Part shown: piece after piece, positions 48,222-59,945 of the stretch
Position numbering within the stretch: the stretch's first letter is position 1
Layout of the letters: every line of letters begins with the position of its first letter
From: Platycnemis pennipes
Lineage: Eukaryota; Arthropoda; Insecta; Odonata; Platycnemididae
Reading direction: 5' to 3'
Assembly (NCBI GenBank): GCA_933228895.1
Contig: OW121852.1
Coordinates: forward strand, 102,383,544 to 102,447,543
Length of the DNA stretch: 64,000 nt
Program-made: the position numbers and the translations under genes
The notes under the pieces: model-generated
What the model was told of the DNA's origin: nothing
The model's input: the letters and a program-made list of their open reading frames with translations, nothing else
The model's database searches: none

Positions 48222-48617
48222 TTATATGTCAGGATTTGGCGCTGTGGTGACGCTGACAGTGGCAGAATGTGACAAAGTTGAGGGGAGATTTGCATGTCTT
48301 TGCCTGAAAGGAGAAGTACGACGGACAGACTTCTCTCCTTCATCTTCTGAAGAGGAACTGATGGGAATTTGGTGGAGGAGTGGTTCAAGCACTGGTGCTG
48401 TGGACTTGCCCCCAATCCTATTGGCACGCTCATAACATCTCCTCTGCCGGCGAAGTGATGATCTATATCTGCTCTCTTTCGAGCTTCTTGGTGGCATCGT
48501 TGGGAGAAGAGGAACTTTAGTTGTTTCAGATGATGATTGGGATGAATCCCCCTTCTGGTCACCATCATCTTCTTCATCCACCCTTTGAGGTCCATCATCG
48601 CTATCAGATGGGCTTGC
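48222..48617 (-). CDS. Last coding exon, C-terminal tail of unknown protein
   Basis: Acceptor CTTTTATCCCAG| opens 131 codons plus stop in phase 0. The product is a low-complexity, probably disordered, cytosolic-type tail: an acidic/serine start (ASPSDSDDGPQRVDEEDDG), a basic centre (SKESRYRSSLRRQRRC), a second SSSSEDEGEKSVRR patch and an end at TAPNPDI. The Ser/Asp clusters are typical of casein-kinase-type phosphorylation sites. No folded domain is recognisable. The other frames here are shadows. Confidence 0.65.
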   Translation of the reverse strand, partial: ASPSDSDDGPQRVDEEDDGDQKGDSSQSSSETTKVPLLPTMPPRSSKESRYRSSLRRQRRCYERANRIGGKSTAPVLEPLLHQIPISSSSEDEGEKSVRRTSPFRQRHANLPSTLSHSATVSVTTAPNPDI

Positions 48618-48859
48618 CTGGGATAAAAGAGTGAATCAGTACATAATTAGCATATTTAAACTATAAGGAGCATTGGAGGAAAAATCTCAAGCATTAGCTA
48701 CTATTTCAGCAAGAAAAGATAGTATTTGAAAAATAAAGAAGAATAACCCTAGGGATGGATGATGATGTAGTGAAGAAAATTAACCCTTTCACATTGAATG
48801 TTGGCATTTCACAATGAAGATTCTTGCTCGTTGAAAAATAAAGGTATTGGGAGTGAATA

Positions 48860-50183
48860 CAGTGTAATCCCGGTATAACGAGTGCTCATAATCCCACGGA
48901 TATCACTCGCTAAATCGAGCGCTCGTTATATCCGAAGGTGTTGAAAAAACCCACCTAATTCTCATAGTCGTTCGTATTTACAGTTTTTCTTTTGTTTCCG
49001 TGGTATTTGACGAAGGTAAATAGCAATAGTCATTTCAGGCACAATCTGGTATAATATCAACATATTTCATGAAAGTATACACGATAAATTACGTGATGAC
49101 AATAAATATCGCAATAAAATACCATGATATCGCGTCCCGATAAAATATCACGATATCGCGCCCCGATAAAATATCACGATAAAAGAACGTGATGTTGTGC
49201 TCGTTCAAATATCACGAATCGCGCCCGATGAATTATCGTGATATTCCGCCGGTTAATTGTGTTGGAAAGAGACAGCCGTTGGGTTGGCCTTCTCTTAAGC
49301 TGGAGCAAGTACGTCCCCTATCTGTCCACACAAGTATGTCAACTATCAGACCACTGAAATTTAATGAGAGAGTGTGAGAGAACTGCTGAGAATTTGAATT
49401 AGCAGATAGCAGAATAGTAAGTTTTCAAACGTACTTGCTATCCTAATTCATCGGGCGCGATTACGCTACATTTGAACGAGCGCAATATCACGATCTTTTA
49501 TCGCGATATTTATCGTGATAATATATCGTGATATTATATCGGGGCGCGATATCGTGATATATTATCGGGTCGCGGTATCATGATATTTTATAACGATATT
49601 TATCGTGATGTTTGTCGTGATATTTATCGTGATGCTTCTCGTGATATTTATCGTACCCCGATATCTTATCGTGCCCCGATAAAATAGCAGGGCACGATAA
49701 GACGATATTTATCGTCAAGATATGAGTTATCGTTATCGCCACCTTAGGATATCACCCATGCCTAGAACTAACTCCCTCTCCTACTCTTATCTTGCTCGTC
49801 GTCCGCCCACTCCCCTCCCACTGATGACGGCCTTACAAAAGAAGAACGTAAAATGGGAGCTCGCAGAGCGTACTGAAGGCCGTAAATCGCTAATGTTTGG
49901 ACATAACTGGCTTTAAGTGTTGTAGATATGGCGCACATATTGTATTTTTAGTTTAATTAGCAGATAATACAAAACACAATCGTTTATTTTTGCTAGGCGG
50001 TGGATCGTCCGTGAGAGATATCTGTCGTAATACCGAGCGTATACCGTGGGAGGAACTTTTTGGCCTCACTGTATCCGCTTTAATTTACATGTAAAACATA
50101 GGCCTTTTGGCGGTACAAAGACAATCACTCGCTATAACGCGATTCTCGCAATAAGCCGTACTCACTATACCGGGCTTCTACTG
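48860..50183. mobile_element. pogo/Tigger-type non-autonomous element
   Basis: Flanked by TA on both sides (48,858-48,859; 50,184-50,185). Ends CAGTGTAATCCCGGTATAAC and, inverted, CAGTAGAAGCCCGGTATAGT share the pattern of Tc1/mariner-pogo (Tigger) termini, with further GTTATA/TATAAC words inside. No transposase; one 64-codon frame (49,722-49,916) is unrecognised. The interior holds the large foldback listed next. Confidence 0.75.
49080..49640. repeat. Foldback with TATCACGATA subrepeats
   Basis: Left arm (49,080-49,234) is rich in ATATCACGATA and CGCGCCCCGATAAAAT words. The right arm (49,445-49,640 and on to about 49,735) carries them inverted (TATCGTGATA, ATCGGGGCGCGAT). The inner junctions match closely: AATCGCGCCCGATGAATT against its inverse, and AGCAAGTACGT (49,304-49,314) with ACGTACTTGCT (49,429-49,439). 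The unique loop is about 115 bases. Confidence 0.85.
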
Positions 50184-50544
50184 TATTTCCTATGAAAAAG
50201 AGTGAATGTCAGATTCCAGGATTAAGAAGAAGTGACTGCAAAAATCAAAAGTCATATGAATACATTTTTACCCATAGGAATCTGATCCAGCTGGACAACA
50301 GACCCCTTCATGAGAAACCAGGCAGGGGTAAGTTTGCTTCTGACAGCAATGAAATCCCCTCTCTTAGCTTGAGTTCCTGGTCAAATAACTGTAGGTGCAG
50401 TTGTTTTAAAAAAATTATTTTTTTTTAATCCAAAAATTTAGGCTCAACAATTTATTTCTTTTTCTGTGAGCTTTTACAAACTCAAATAAAATCATGGAGC
50501 TTAGATGAAATGTGTTGTACAAAGAAAGACAGCAGGGAAAAGTC

Positions 50545-51060
50545 TTGCATGCTGGGCTTCACTGCTGATATAGCAGTCATGGCAAAGATAGAGGGATTTA
50601 AAGAAGATTGTAGTAACCATGACAAGGAAAATAATCGGATATCACCTGAAGATCAATAAAAATAAAACTAAGGTATGAATCAGAGAGAAGAGACCAATAC
50701 AATAGTTCAACTTGGAAAATAAAAGCTTGAAGAGATGAAAGAAATAGTCAATAGAAAGCCCAGGCGAAGAGGGAAATCTTACAAAAGAAAAATCTACTTA
50801 CAGCTGTAAATACAAGCATGGAAGTATGGAAAAAATTCTTCAGAAGATACATTTGGAGTACTCTTCTTCATGGACGTGAGGAATGGACATTAGTTAACAG
50901 AGTAGAAGTCAAGGCTGGAAATATTCCTAATGTGGTGCTGGAGAAGAATTATGAAGATAAAGTGAATCAATGGTGTCAAATGAAGAATCCTAAGAAAAGT
51001 GGGATAATAGGGAATGTCTTCTGGAAATCTTATGAAGAAGATGGGATAACTTAATCAGCC
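50545..51060 (+). pseudogene. LINE reverse-transcriptase fragment
   Basis: Shifted frames give LGFTADIAVMAK (a decayed F-A-D-D catalytic motif), then LKINKNKTK, then FFRRYIWSTLLHGREEWTLV. This is the arrangement of the C-terminal part of LINE polymerases with K.(Y)VWS.LYG.E.WTL. Numerous stops. Probably from the same family as the fragment at 54.2-54.6 kb, in opposite orientation. Confidence 0.65.
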
Positions 51061-53385
51061 ACACCTTGAGACAGGGCTGGCATAAGAAAAAATGTTTACC
51101 CAGGCAAGAGTATTCCGGCACCCCCTCCCCCATAAACTTGGCAAACCCTTTTGTAACACATATTCACCAGTTAAACATAGAAGTAAAAATTAATTAGTAA
51201 ATAAAGTAGTAAATTAGCTTGTTGGAATGAAGCAAGTCACCAATCCCTGAATAAATCAAAGCTTTTTCCATTCCCATAGCACCCCTTCCTTTATGGTGCA
51301 GCCGCCCATGCCTTAAGCTAGGCCTGCCTTGAAACATGATGATCTGATGTCAGATTCACCTTTGATTCATGAGAAAATCCATTATTGAAAGCATATATCT
51401 TTGCCCATATCTCAGAATATAATTTTTACTCTTTTGGGATTACTTGTTCCTCATTTCTCCTGGAGATTCTCTTATATTCTCTTGTATTACACTATAACTG
51501 TTAATATTGAAGGCAGAATTTTATTTAAAAATTTTAACTGAAAGCAAAACAATTTCATTCATGAGGTAGAAATTAGAGCTAACACCTTTACACAAAGTTA
51601 TGGACTCCCAATGGGATGGAGGGTTGCTTTTCCATCTGCCCAGTTGCTGAGGAAAGGTCTGTCTGAGTTGGGTCACAAAGGGTAGAAAAGTATACCTATT
51701 CAGTAGTTTAAATGCAGAAGAACTTCCTAAATATGGGAGAATTAATACCTACTAAGCCAGCTCAGGACAGTGAAGAAAATTTAGAAGAAAATCTTCCAGC
51801 GTGAAAGGGTTAAGTGAAAATGAGGATGAACCATCGGTATAAGGATAACAAGAAGTACTTATTTCCCAGAGAAAGAAAATGGTTTCCATAAAGGAATGAA
51901 AAGAAATGCGAGCAAAGGAAATGCTTACATATACTGCTTGAAAACTGAGGGACAAAAGGGCAAGGTAACAACTGCTATGTGGTGGATTCAGGAAAATAAC
52001 AGATGAAAGAAGAAACAGCATCTGCATGCAACAGCTCTAAATTGTTGCACTCAAATATTACTTCCTTATGTGTCTGCAGCAGGACTCAATACTGACAATG
52101 TATCCACCTATTTTTCCACCATCATCTTTTCAACCCATTCTGACAGATTGTTCCAGCAAATATTTCAACTCCATAGATAAAATATATGTATTTAATATTC
52201 CTCCAGGGTTCAAAACCTGGTAAAAATAATTTTGACAGGTATGATAACATTTCTACTTGATTTCATTCGAATCCTGTTTTTGGTGTCCCATAAATAAGTG
52301 GTTTCAAAACTCCTTTGCTCAGTTTTGAAATGCAGAATTTCTATAATGGCAAAATCTTTTTGGATTTAACTTGGAGAAGGCTTCACACTATGTCTTTCCT
52401 CAAAAGGAACACTTACTTGTTCAACATTCCCTTCAAAGGTTAGCAAGCATTTTCAGGATTTATGGTTTAATTTCAGCATGGGAAGGGTAGTTAGTTAGCT
52501 GAATTAACTAGAACTATGCTGAGGGCAAGGGTAGAACAGGAGTGTAAGTCTAAAAAACTACTTCACTAGTTGCTAGACCCAATAGCCTACAAGAGAAATG
52601 ATGTAATGATAATTATGACAGTAAAAGCAGCAAAGACAATTGCTTTTAACTGTGGTCATTAAAAAGACATTTATGCCTACCCTCAGTTTATGCAGAATTA
52701 AACAATTCCTATTCTGCTACTAAAGGCTTTCACAGCAATTCAATGATGCAGAGTTGCCTTTCCTGTTGGGCTGCATCACTATGATGTCATTTGGATAGGA
52801 CAGGGAAATTGCCTCCCGCCTTGAGTTTAAGATTTTCATCTAAAAAATTTACAATTGAACAGCACTATAGAGAGGAAATATTAGGACTGTATCTCAGGTT
52901 TAAATACATGGAACTATTATTCAAAATTAAAACCAAAGATAAGATGTGTCAGAGAAAAACTTGCAATCACAAATAACTGATATAAATAAATGATTCTCCT
53001 CAAAAATAAAATCTTTTCCCTAGCCAAAGGTGAAATACCATAGCTTATAAATATTCATTTATGCATATTTGGAGTGGAAATATTGAAGATGAAGACATTT
53101 TATGATAATGTCCATGAGTATCGTTATTAGTTTTCTACTGGCATAGATAGGTATGCATGGACATTCAATTCTTCTCACGCCCCCTGAATTTCACACAATA
53201 GCCCTCTTCAGGTCCTCATACTTCCTGCCTCTCATATTCTATTCAAAATTCATGTTCTTCTCCTTTAGAGACTGAACCCACTCACTCAAAATTCTTTTTA
53301 GAACACCCTCACCCTTTATTATCAGCTCTATCCGGACTTTGTCTTCTTCTAATTTCCTCAAACAACTCCCTTTACCCTGTTACTA
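51061..53385. other. Intron, no further feature
   Basis: Unique-looking intronic sequence of the minus-strand gene. I found no element ends or exon with good splice sites. Short frames (e.g. 51,752-52,027 minus) have no support. Confidence 0.4.
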
Positions 53386-53620
53386 GGGCAAGGGCCTAGC
53401 CAAGTTGATACACCGGTTCCCGTCAGATCACCGAAGTTAAGCAACGTTGGGCCCGGACGGAGGTTGGATGGGTAGCCCCCTTCCATACCTCTACCGTGGT
53501 GCTCTTGTCCCCTGTCTGCAAGTGGCGGGCAGGTTAAAATGTGGGTTGGTACAATGGATCTAAAGAGGTCTAAGTGCCAGGGGGGCTCCAGAAGGCTCCC
53601 GCCCACCCCTCCAATTTACA
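53386..53620 (+). mobile_element. 5S rRNA-derived SINE
   Basis: Bracketed by a perfect 15-bp target duplication TTTACCCTGTTACTA (53,371-53,385; 53,621-53,635). The first about 110 bases are 5S rRNA-like: GATACACCGGTTCCCGTC, then AGATCACCGAAGTTAAGCAA, then TTGGATGGG, i.e. the internal pol III promoter. The body lacks 5S sequence and ends in GCCCACCCCTCCAATTTACA. This is a SINE3-type element, not a functional 5S gene: the 3' half of 5S is degenerate and the copy is single. Confidence 0.9.
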
Positions 53621-53831
53621 TTTACCCTGTTACTAACTCTAGCACTTCATTGTTCCTCCTCCATTTGACCCACCTTACTTTCCCTATCCTTCTCCATACC
53701 CACATCTCATAAGCCCTAAGTAGTGCAGGATCATTTAGAAACTTTGCTGTATTATCAATTTTCCCATACCTTCATGTCTGCATTAAGTCCACCTCTCTCA
53801 CCTTTTCCTCCAAGTAAAGTTCCTAAAAGGT

Positions 53832-54173
53832 TAGTTAGTTAGTTATTCAGGGAAGGCAACTGACAGCTGAGGTCATTTGCATTATATACGATAGGTGGTT
53901 AATTGGGTAATGGTAGGAATATTTCAGGTGATGGAGGAAGGGTGGAGAGAAACCCGGCATCGGCATTAGCCTACTCTTAATGACAGGCACCAAGAGGACC
54001 ACGGCTTAACGTCCCATCCAACGGACGTAGTACTGAACTTGAAATGCCCTCCACTAGGCACTCAAGTGGGGCCCAGTTTACCACTGAAAACTCTACCACT
54101 ATCGGGAATCAAACCACCTGGGCCCTCAGAATGGGAGGCCAGTACTCTAGCCACCACACCAACCTGATCCCCG
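53832..54173 (-). mobile_element. tRNA-derived SINE, copy 2
   Basis: Inverse copy of the SINE at 43.5 kb: GGAGGCCAGTACTCTAGCCA and GAATCAAACC (complement of a slightly mutated B box), with a tail of GTTAGTTAGTTAGTTATTC. TAAAAGGT lies at 53,824-53,831 and again at 54,177-54,184, a likely target duplication. The long + frame starting here is an artefact across the SINE and the LINE fragment. Confidence 0.85.
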
Positions 54174-54184
54174 TGTTAAAAGGT

Positions 54185-54600
54185 ATCAGTGATAATAGAC
54201 AACCTTATGGAACCCAATCCCCATTACCAGCCAATTGGTTCTCTAACAGTTACTTTCCTTTGCACCTTCTGCATCATGTATCAATTCCAATATCTCCCGA
54301 ATCTACTCCTATTCTCCACAATATTCTTATCTCACTCAATGGAATGCCTCTTGAAAATCAACAAAACCTGCAAATATATCCTGATTATAATATAATTACC
54401 TCTAAACTAGTAGTCTCATCACTGCAACCACATCCCGAGTGGCCCTCCCCTTATGAAAACTATACTGACCCTGGCCTAGGAATTTATTTGCTATCTTTCC
54501 ATGCTTTTCTTAATGATTCTAAGCACAAGCTTTGCGGCATGAGTAATCAAACTTATCATACCATGGAATTTGCAGACCCTCTTTTTTGTATATGTATCTC
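54185..54600 (-). pseudogene. LINE reverse-transcriptase fragment
   Basis: Minus-strand frames give QYSFHKGRATRDVVAVMRLL, then DIFAGFVDFQEAFH. This is the GFRKGR.TRD..A..RLL and FVDF.KAFD sequence of LINE polymerases (catalytic Asp of FVD present). Frameshifts and stops throughout. The C-terminal counterpart may be the separate fragment at 50.5-51.1 kb. Confidence 0.7.
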
Positions 54601-55480
54601 TACAGTTTTATAAAATCCTCTGCTCAAATTCTCTCCTCAAATATGCTACAAACAAGACCATAAAATATCTTTCTTCCATCTCAGACATTCATATGAGATG
54701 TTATCAATGATGTGAGGCATCTTCTCACAGCTTAATCAATAACAAACAGTTTTTGCGATTATGTATATGTGGACTACCTTTTGTCAGGCCCCTACCCTTT
54801 GACCTATCTGACATGGATGACCCTACCGAGAGAAACATTCACTGATGGCTCATGAAGATCTAGGAGTCATGGGAACGTGCAAGCCCCTGCCTCCATGAAA
54901 AAGTTTAGTCCATTGAGTTATTTATTTCATAATAAGTATCCAATTATGTAGATGACAGTAAAGTTTGAGATTACTTTGGTTCCAAAATGCCAAGGTAAGT
55001 CATTCTTGAAAAATATTCAGTTAATTACAGTAAAATAAATCGGTAAAAAAATGAAATCCTTGCAGGGATATCAATGCAGCTAAAACCAACCCTTTGTAAA
55101 GACTTTGAGACATGGAAACAATGAGTGCTTGCAAAAATTGTCAATGTCACTAATTTCTCTTCAGCATTCAAAGATGGGGTTCATTTTCAGTTCAAACTTC
55201 AACCTAAAAATTTCATAATCATAAAAATATTTAAACCTACAGTTAGTAAACAGACTAACTAATTTTACACCAATGTCTATTGCTCAAATATTATATCTAT
55301 TATCACAAATGTGTTATGGTGTAAAGCCTCCGCTCTTCCAACCCCTTTTTGTATCCTCTCTCCCTCCTATGTAGCACTATAGCCCAAGGTAGGTAAGCTT
55401 TGGACTCCTTTACCTTCTGCCACCAATCTTTCCTGTCTATTGCCGCTCTCTTCCAATGTCATAATCCTAAGAGGTCATGG
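54601..55480. other. Intron, no feature seen
   Basis: Unremarkable intronic sequence. Confidence 0.35.
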
Positions 55481-55488
55481 GTTTTAAC

Positions 55489-57479
55489 TAGACCTGGGCC
55501 GATACCGATAGCAAGTATCAGGTATCGGCCATTTTCCCGATACTTCGATATTTTCGAGTATTCGTTTTTTCAGATACTTTTATTCAAAAGTATTCGTTCT
55601 GTGAAAATCATTTAAAAACATATAATTTTGAAATCCTGCCTTCTTCAACTGACTTACCAAAGAGTCGCGTATTTGTTCACTTAGCTGTGATCTTCGAGAC
55701 AGTAAAAGTGAAACAAGAGCTTAGAATTGGCTATGGGAAAACCTGAGGCGAAAACCTCAACCTCCTCCAAAAAGTAGACGAAAATCCACGTACGAAGAAA
55801 GTTTGCTGAAATAGCGGCAAAAATTAAAGTTCTGCCGTCAACTCAAGTTCGTTCTGCTCAACGCATATGTTGTTCGGCGTTTCCGCCTACATTCCAAACT
55901 CGTTTTCCAAAAATATAAAATTCAAATATTGTGGAATGGTCAAGTGTTAAGACGTTAATGGATTCACATTAGAAATCTTAAAATGAAGACGAAGGTGTTT
56001 GTCGCATGCCCAGGGGTGTCGGAACTATTTTCACTGGGAGGAGCCAACCTGAAAAGGGCCTGGCTCCTATGAAAAGGGCCCGCATTTTTTTGTGGATAGG
56101 AGAGGGTAGAGACTAGAATTCCACTAAAAGTGCATATGAAGGTGGTAGAATATGCGTCCGAAGGGAAAAGACAAGCTGGAAACAAGTGAAATTTCATTTT
56201 TATTAATGAGAAGACTCATTTTTCAAGGGCCCGGGGCAAATTCTGGGGGGGGAGGGGGGGGGGGATGAGGGGGAGGGGGGGGGGGTGAGGGGGTGGAGGG
56301 GGGGAGGGGGGGGAGGGGGGGGATGAGGGGGGGGGAGGGGGGGGATGAGGGGGGGGGCAAATGCCCCTCCTGCTCCCCACTTCTGACGCTGCTGTGCGTA
56401 TCTCCAATGTTTCATACTTACAGAGAAAACCCGGTTTCGTAAACTGACTAGAAAAACTTAAACGAATATAAGTAAATATTTGAATCTTAAAGGACGTCAT
56501 GGCAAAAGTACGATTCATATTCTATCAAAATTCATTTCATTTGTGCTTTTCATATTGCTATGACAATGTCCAAAGTGACGCTGGTCTCTGCGACTCTAAG
56601 AAATGTGCCATTTGTCATCATCACTGTTAAAACATGTCTCAAAAGTAATTATTTAAAAAGCCTGGTACCTGCATTAAATGAAAGGCTAAATTATCTACAC
56701 GCTGATAGGCTCATTTGTCAGATGGTCAGAGAGTCATTATTAATTATTGAGTGTACTCAATAATAATAATACGCATGTGCATCAACGCAAGGTATCGTAC
56801 GAAATTTTTGGGAGGCGTAACAATTAATAATGAAATTTTGTTACAATAAATTAACGCCAGCAATGAACTAGCTTGATGGCACGCGTAATGGTCCTCTGGA
56901 AGTTATGCAACCCGCACATATGTCTTCAACGTAACCCGAGAAGGCCTAACCTGTTCAGCAAGTTTTCCTCGTTACCATGTTCAGGATTTCAGGTCCCTAC
57001 GAAAACGTGCTAATGAAAGACCACTGTATTTGGGTGTACCTGAAGGTTTACAGTTTCCTGAGCAAATGTTTTCAGAGACTGATGCTATGGCCCTGATAGA
57101 AGAACCCTCTTAACTGCTGATCATGTTCATCAGCCGCGTCAATAATATGTCAATGAGCAATGCATTCAAATATGAGCTGCTAAGCAGCTCCTATTCCTTA
57201 AAAAGAATTTTTAGCATCTACAAATGTAAGAGGGTTTAGAGTCTGAGACCCAATTCCAGTGATAATTTAAGAGTAGCAAAATAAAAGAGTTGTCACAATG
57301 TCATTTCTCTCAATAATTAGGCGCTCTTTTATCACACTTTTGATTACTAAGTTGACTTCATGAGAAGGAAAGCACTTATCAATTTTTTTAGAGAAATAAG
57401 TAAGGTATCCTCAAATATAACTATCGGTATCGGCCACTGGTATCAAGGTATCAGAAAACGTGGTATAGGTACAAGTCTA
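55489..57479. mobile_element. hAT-type element, non-autonomous
   Basis: An 8-bp target duplication GTTTTAAC (55,481-55,488; 57,480-57,487) encloses 1,991 bases with ends TAGACCTGGGCCGATACC and, inverted, TAGACTTGTACCTATACC. Subterminal GGTATCGG/CCGATACC words occur at both ends. No intact transposase. Superfamily named from the 8-bp duplication and TAGA-type ends. Confidence 0.8.
56246..56361 (+). repeat. G-tract (quadruplex-prone)
   Basis: About 115 bases of G runs separated by A or TGA within the hAT element. On the complementary strand it creates spurious proline-rich frames. Many potential G-quadruplexes. Confidence 0.9.
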
Positions 57480-57550
57480 GTTTTAACCTTGACTTCATCA
57501 TCCCAGTGCTTATGGGATCTTCCAACTGGTTTATAAGCATTTACTTAACC

Positions 57551-57858
57551 CTCTTAGTGCTACAGGCTGATATACAGGCTTTTGCTCCATGGGTGAAAAA
57601 TGGCACGAGCCAAAATATCGGCTCAAGGAGCAAATTAATGTTAAAACTATTTTTGTTTCAATAATTACATTTATCCTTTATGCAATGAATCAGAATACCA
57701 TAAAAACAATCGATTTTTTGTAAAATAAAAAAAATATTACATTCATATCTAAAAAGTAACTTCATATTGTTTATATTTTTCACAAGGAGTTACAAAACTC
57801 TCAAATTTATGCTGGCACTTGTTGCTAGTACCACCAAAATTCAGCGGCACTAAGAGGG
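57551..57858. mobile_element. piggyBac-type MITE 1
   Basis: TTAA at 57,547-57,550 and 57,859-57,862. Ends CCCTCTTAGTGC and GCACTAAGAGGG are perfect inverted repeats. 308 bases, non-coding. TTAA targets and CCC-starting ends are piggyBac hallmarks. Confidence 0.85.
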
Positions 57859-58220
57859 TTAACTGTGTAATGTTCTCTTTGGTAATCTGTTGGCATCCAT
57901 TTTAGCCTTCTTTTTCCCACCCCTGCTTATTCAGTTCATATTTTGTCGTTACATAAAACAACATTAGGAGAGGTGGGACAAAAAATTTACTGGGTAGTAA
58001 ATCTTTCTCTAATTTAAAATAGAAACTTAATTTGAGCAAGCAGACAACTGCATGCATATATATTGTACTGAAATTGATTGCTATAATTCTACATTCAATA
58101 TCACATTGGTATGTAAATGTAAATCATTCTGAAATAGAAAGAGGACATCTTGATAAATTAGCATTTAGCTTTACCATTAAAACCATTACAAAATAAGAAA
58201 TGAGATGAGCTCTCACTTAC

Positions 58221-58266
58221 CAATCGTTCTCTCTTTCTCAGAGTCAGTTCCAACCTGCGTAGAAAC
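58221..58266 (-). CDS. Internal exon of second minus-strand gene
   Basis: 46 bases with acceptor CTATCATTACAG| and donor CGATTG|GTAAGTGAG, both strong. In phase 0 with the last exon at 48,617 it reads FLRRLELTLRKRERL|ASPSDSD, a basic amphipathic helix leading into the acidic tail. The roughly 9.6-kb intron between holds most of the mobile elements described. Needs two bases from an upstream exon. Confidence 0.6.
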
Positions 58267-58609
58267 CTGTAATGATAGTAACAATGTGAATTAATGATCC
58301 ATACCATCAAAACATATTAAAGTACAAAGTAATTTTGAATCCTTTGGAAAATAAATACTACCTACTGCAAACATTTGTTCATACAATGAAGTTGGTTTGC
58401 ACAGTTGAGATTATTTAGTTCGGGGTATAAACCATACATTTCTATTGCAGATACTGTTGAGTATCTACAGTACAAATGAAAAATTTCCAGATGTGAATGA
58501 AAAGGAAGGAATATGCTGCTTATCATTTATCTAGACTTTATTCATAAACCTGAATATTGTTTTTACATAGCTTCTGTGATAGCTTTTCACATAGCCTTCT
58601 ACTGCTTAA

Positions 58610-58923
58610 CCCTTTGCACTCAATTTTTTTCACCCTCTATACCTACCAGTAGTCCACTCGGAATTTATTTTTAAATGCCCCTGAATTACACGTGTTGTGT
58701 GTCGAGTGACGCTCGACTCGCGAGTTGGTACTGAGCTACGCTGCGTCGAGTATCAGTCGACACCCGAGTTCGGATTTTTTCACCTTTTATACCAGTAGTC
58801 CACTCGGAATATAATTATTAAAGGCCCCTTAATTTTGCCCCTGAATGTCGAGTGACCTTCGACACGTGAGTTGGTAGTGAGCTATGCTGTGTTGAGTATC
58901 ACTCGACACCCAAGTGGAAAAGG
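58610..58923. mobile_element. piggyBac-type MITE 2
   Basis: TTAA at 58,606-58,609 and 58,924-58,927. Ends CCCTTTGCACTC and, inverted, CCTTTTCCACTT. The 314-base interior is an approximate tandem duplication: CCAGTAGTCCACTCGGAAT occurs at about 58,646 and 58,793, each followed by GTCGAGTGAC..CGA. No frame. Confidence 0.8.
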
Positions 58924-59931
58924 TTAAAAGCAATTCCTCATGATCAACAGTAGGTAGCTAACATTCATTCCTTAAATCAGTACCAATGCTGACTCAAATT
59001 GGATATTTGAAATGTTTTTTTAATCACTTTAACATATTTAACTTTCAACAGAAAGCCTCTGAGGCTTGTATATTATTCTTTTTACAGTGCCCTTCAAATT
59101 ATTTCCAACACCAATGATTCTTTCTCATAAACAGAAATGCTTGGGAACTTCATACAGTTTTTGTACGTCTAATGTTATACTAGCACATTCTTCTATCCGT
59201 CCACTGTGCAGATAATCCTCTTCCCAGACAGCACATAAGCTTGTCGCAATGTTGCATTAAGGCTTAGGGAACATTGGCAATGCTGCTACAGTCTTGCAGG
59301 AGAATTGAAAGAATAAAGTTATAATTTCAATGTTAACTTAAGACAGTGGCAAGGTTGTTTCTGCAAGCTTTCTTTTTGCATGTGTGACAGGGCCAAAGAT
59401 GGAGAGAACTTGCACATTAAAAACCTTAGCTGTTCATATCCCTCACATACACTAGATCTTTGGTCATTTTTGAGTAGTGTGCCAAGTAACGGGATCTTCG
59501 GTAATGGGAAAGAATTACTAGAGAAAAACCGTCCTTCGGGGAATTTCTATAAAAATGCAGGATATAATTTATAAAACGGAAATCACATCAACTCAACATG
59601 ATTTGATAAATAATTTCCAGGGAGCATTGGTCAGAACATATAAAATATTCATTCCCTAGGAACCTTCATCAGAATCTTTAAAAGCTGTGTTTATTCCATG
59701 TTTAGCAGCATTGTTTCGGTCACTCTCTGGTAACACTGTCCATAGACTCTTGCAAAACCTATTTATTCAGAGAAAACTATTATTTATCTCCATTAGCATT
59801 GAAAGAATATCAATTATGTACATACCTACCAGTCAAGCTTATTTTTATCCATGAAATGAATACAAAGGAACATTATAAGGGGGATAATCTCCACAGTACA
59901 TATGTATTAGTCTTTTGAAATTAGATCTCAC

Positions 59932-59945
59932 CAGTGAGTTGGTGC
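59932..59945 (-). CDS. Possible 14-nt microexon
   Basis: CTCTGCTCACAG|GCACCAACTCACTG|GTGAGA. It would supply the two bases needed by the exon at 58,221 and reads APTH plus a Trp completed across the splice. Microexons this small are hard to prove from sequence. Confidence 0.2.

Noticed and set aside
53386..53500. Functional 5S rRNA gene
   Set aside because: The 3' half is degenerate, the unit is single, and target duplication shows it is part of a SINE.
54044..54613. Longest closed + strand frame, 189 codons
   Set aside because: It spans the inverted SINE and the antisense of a LINE polymerase fragment; composition and position show it is accidental.
56203..56518. Proline-rich minus-strand frames
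   Set aside because: Produced entirely by the G-tract read on the opposite strand.
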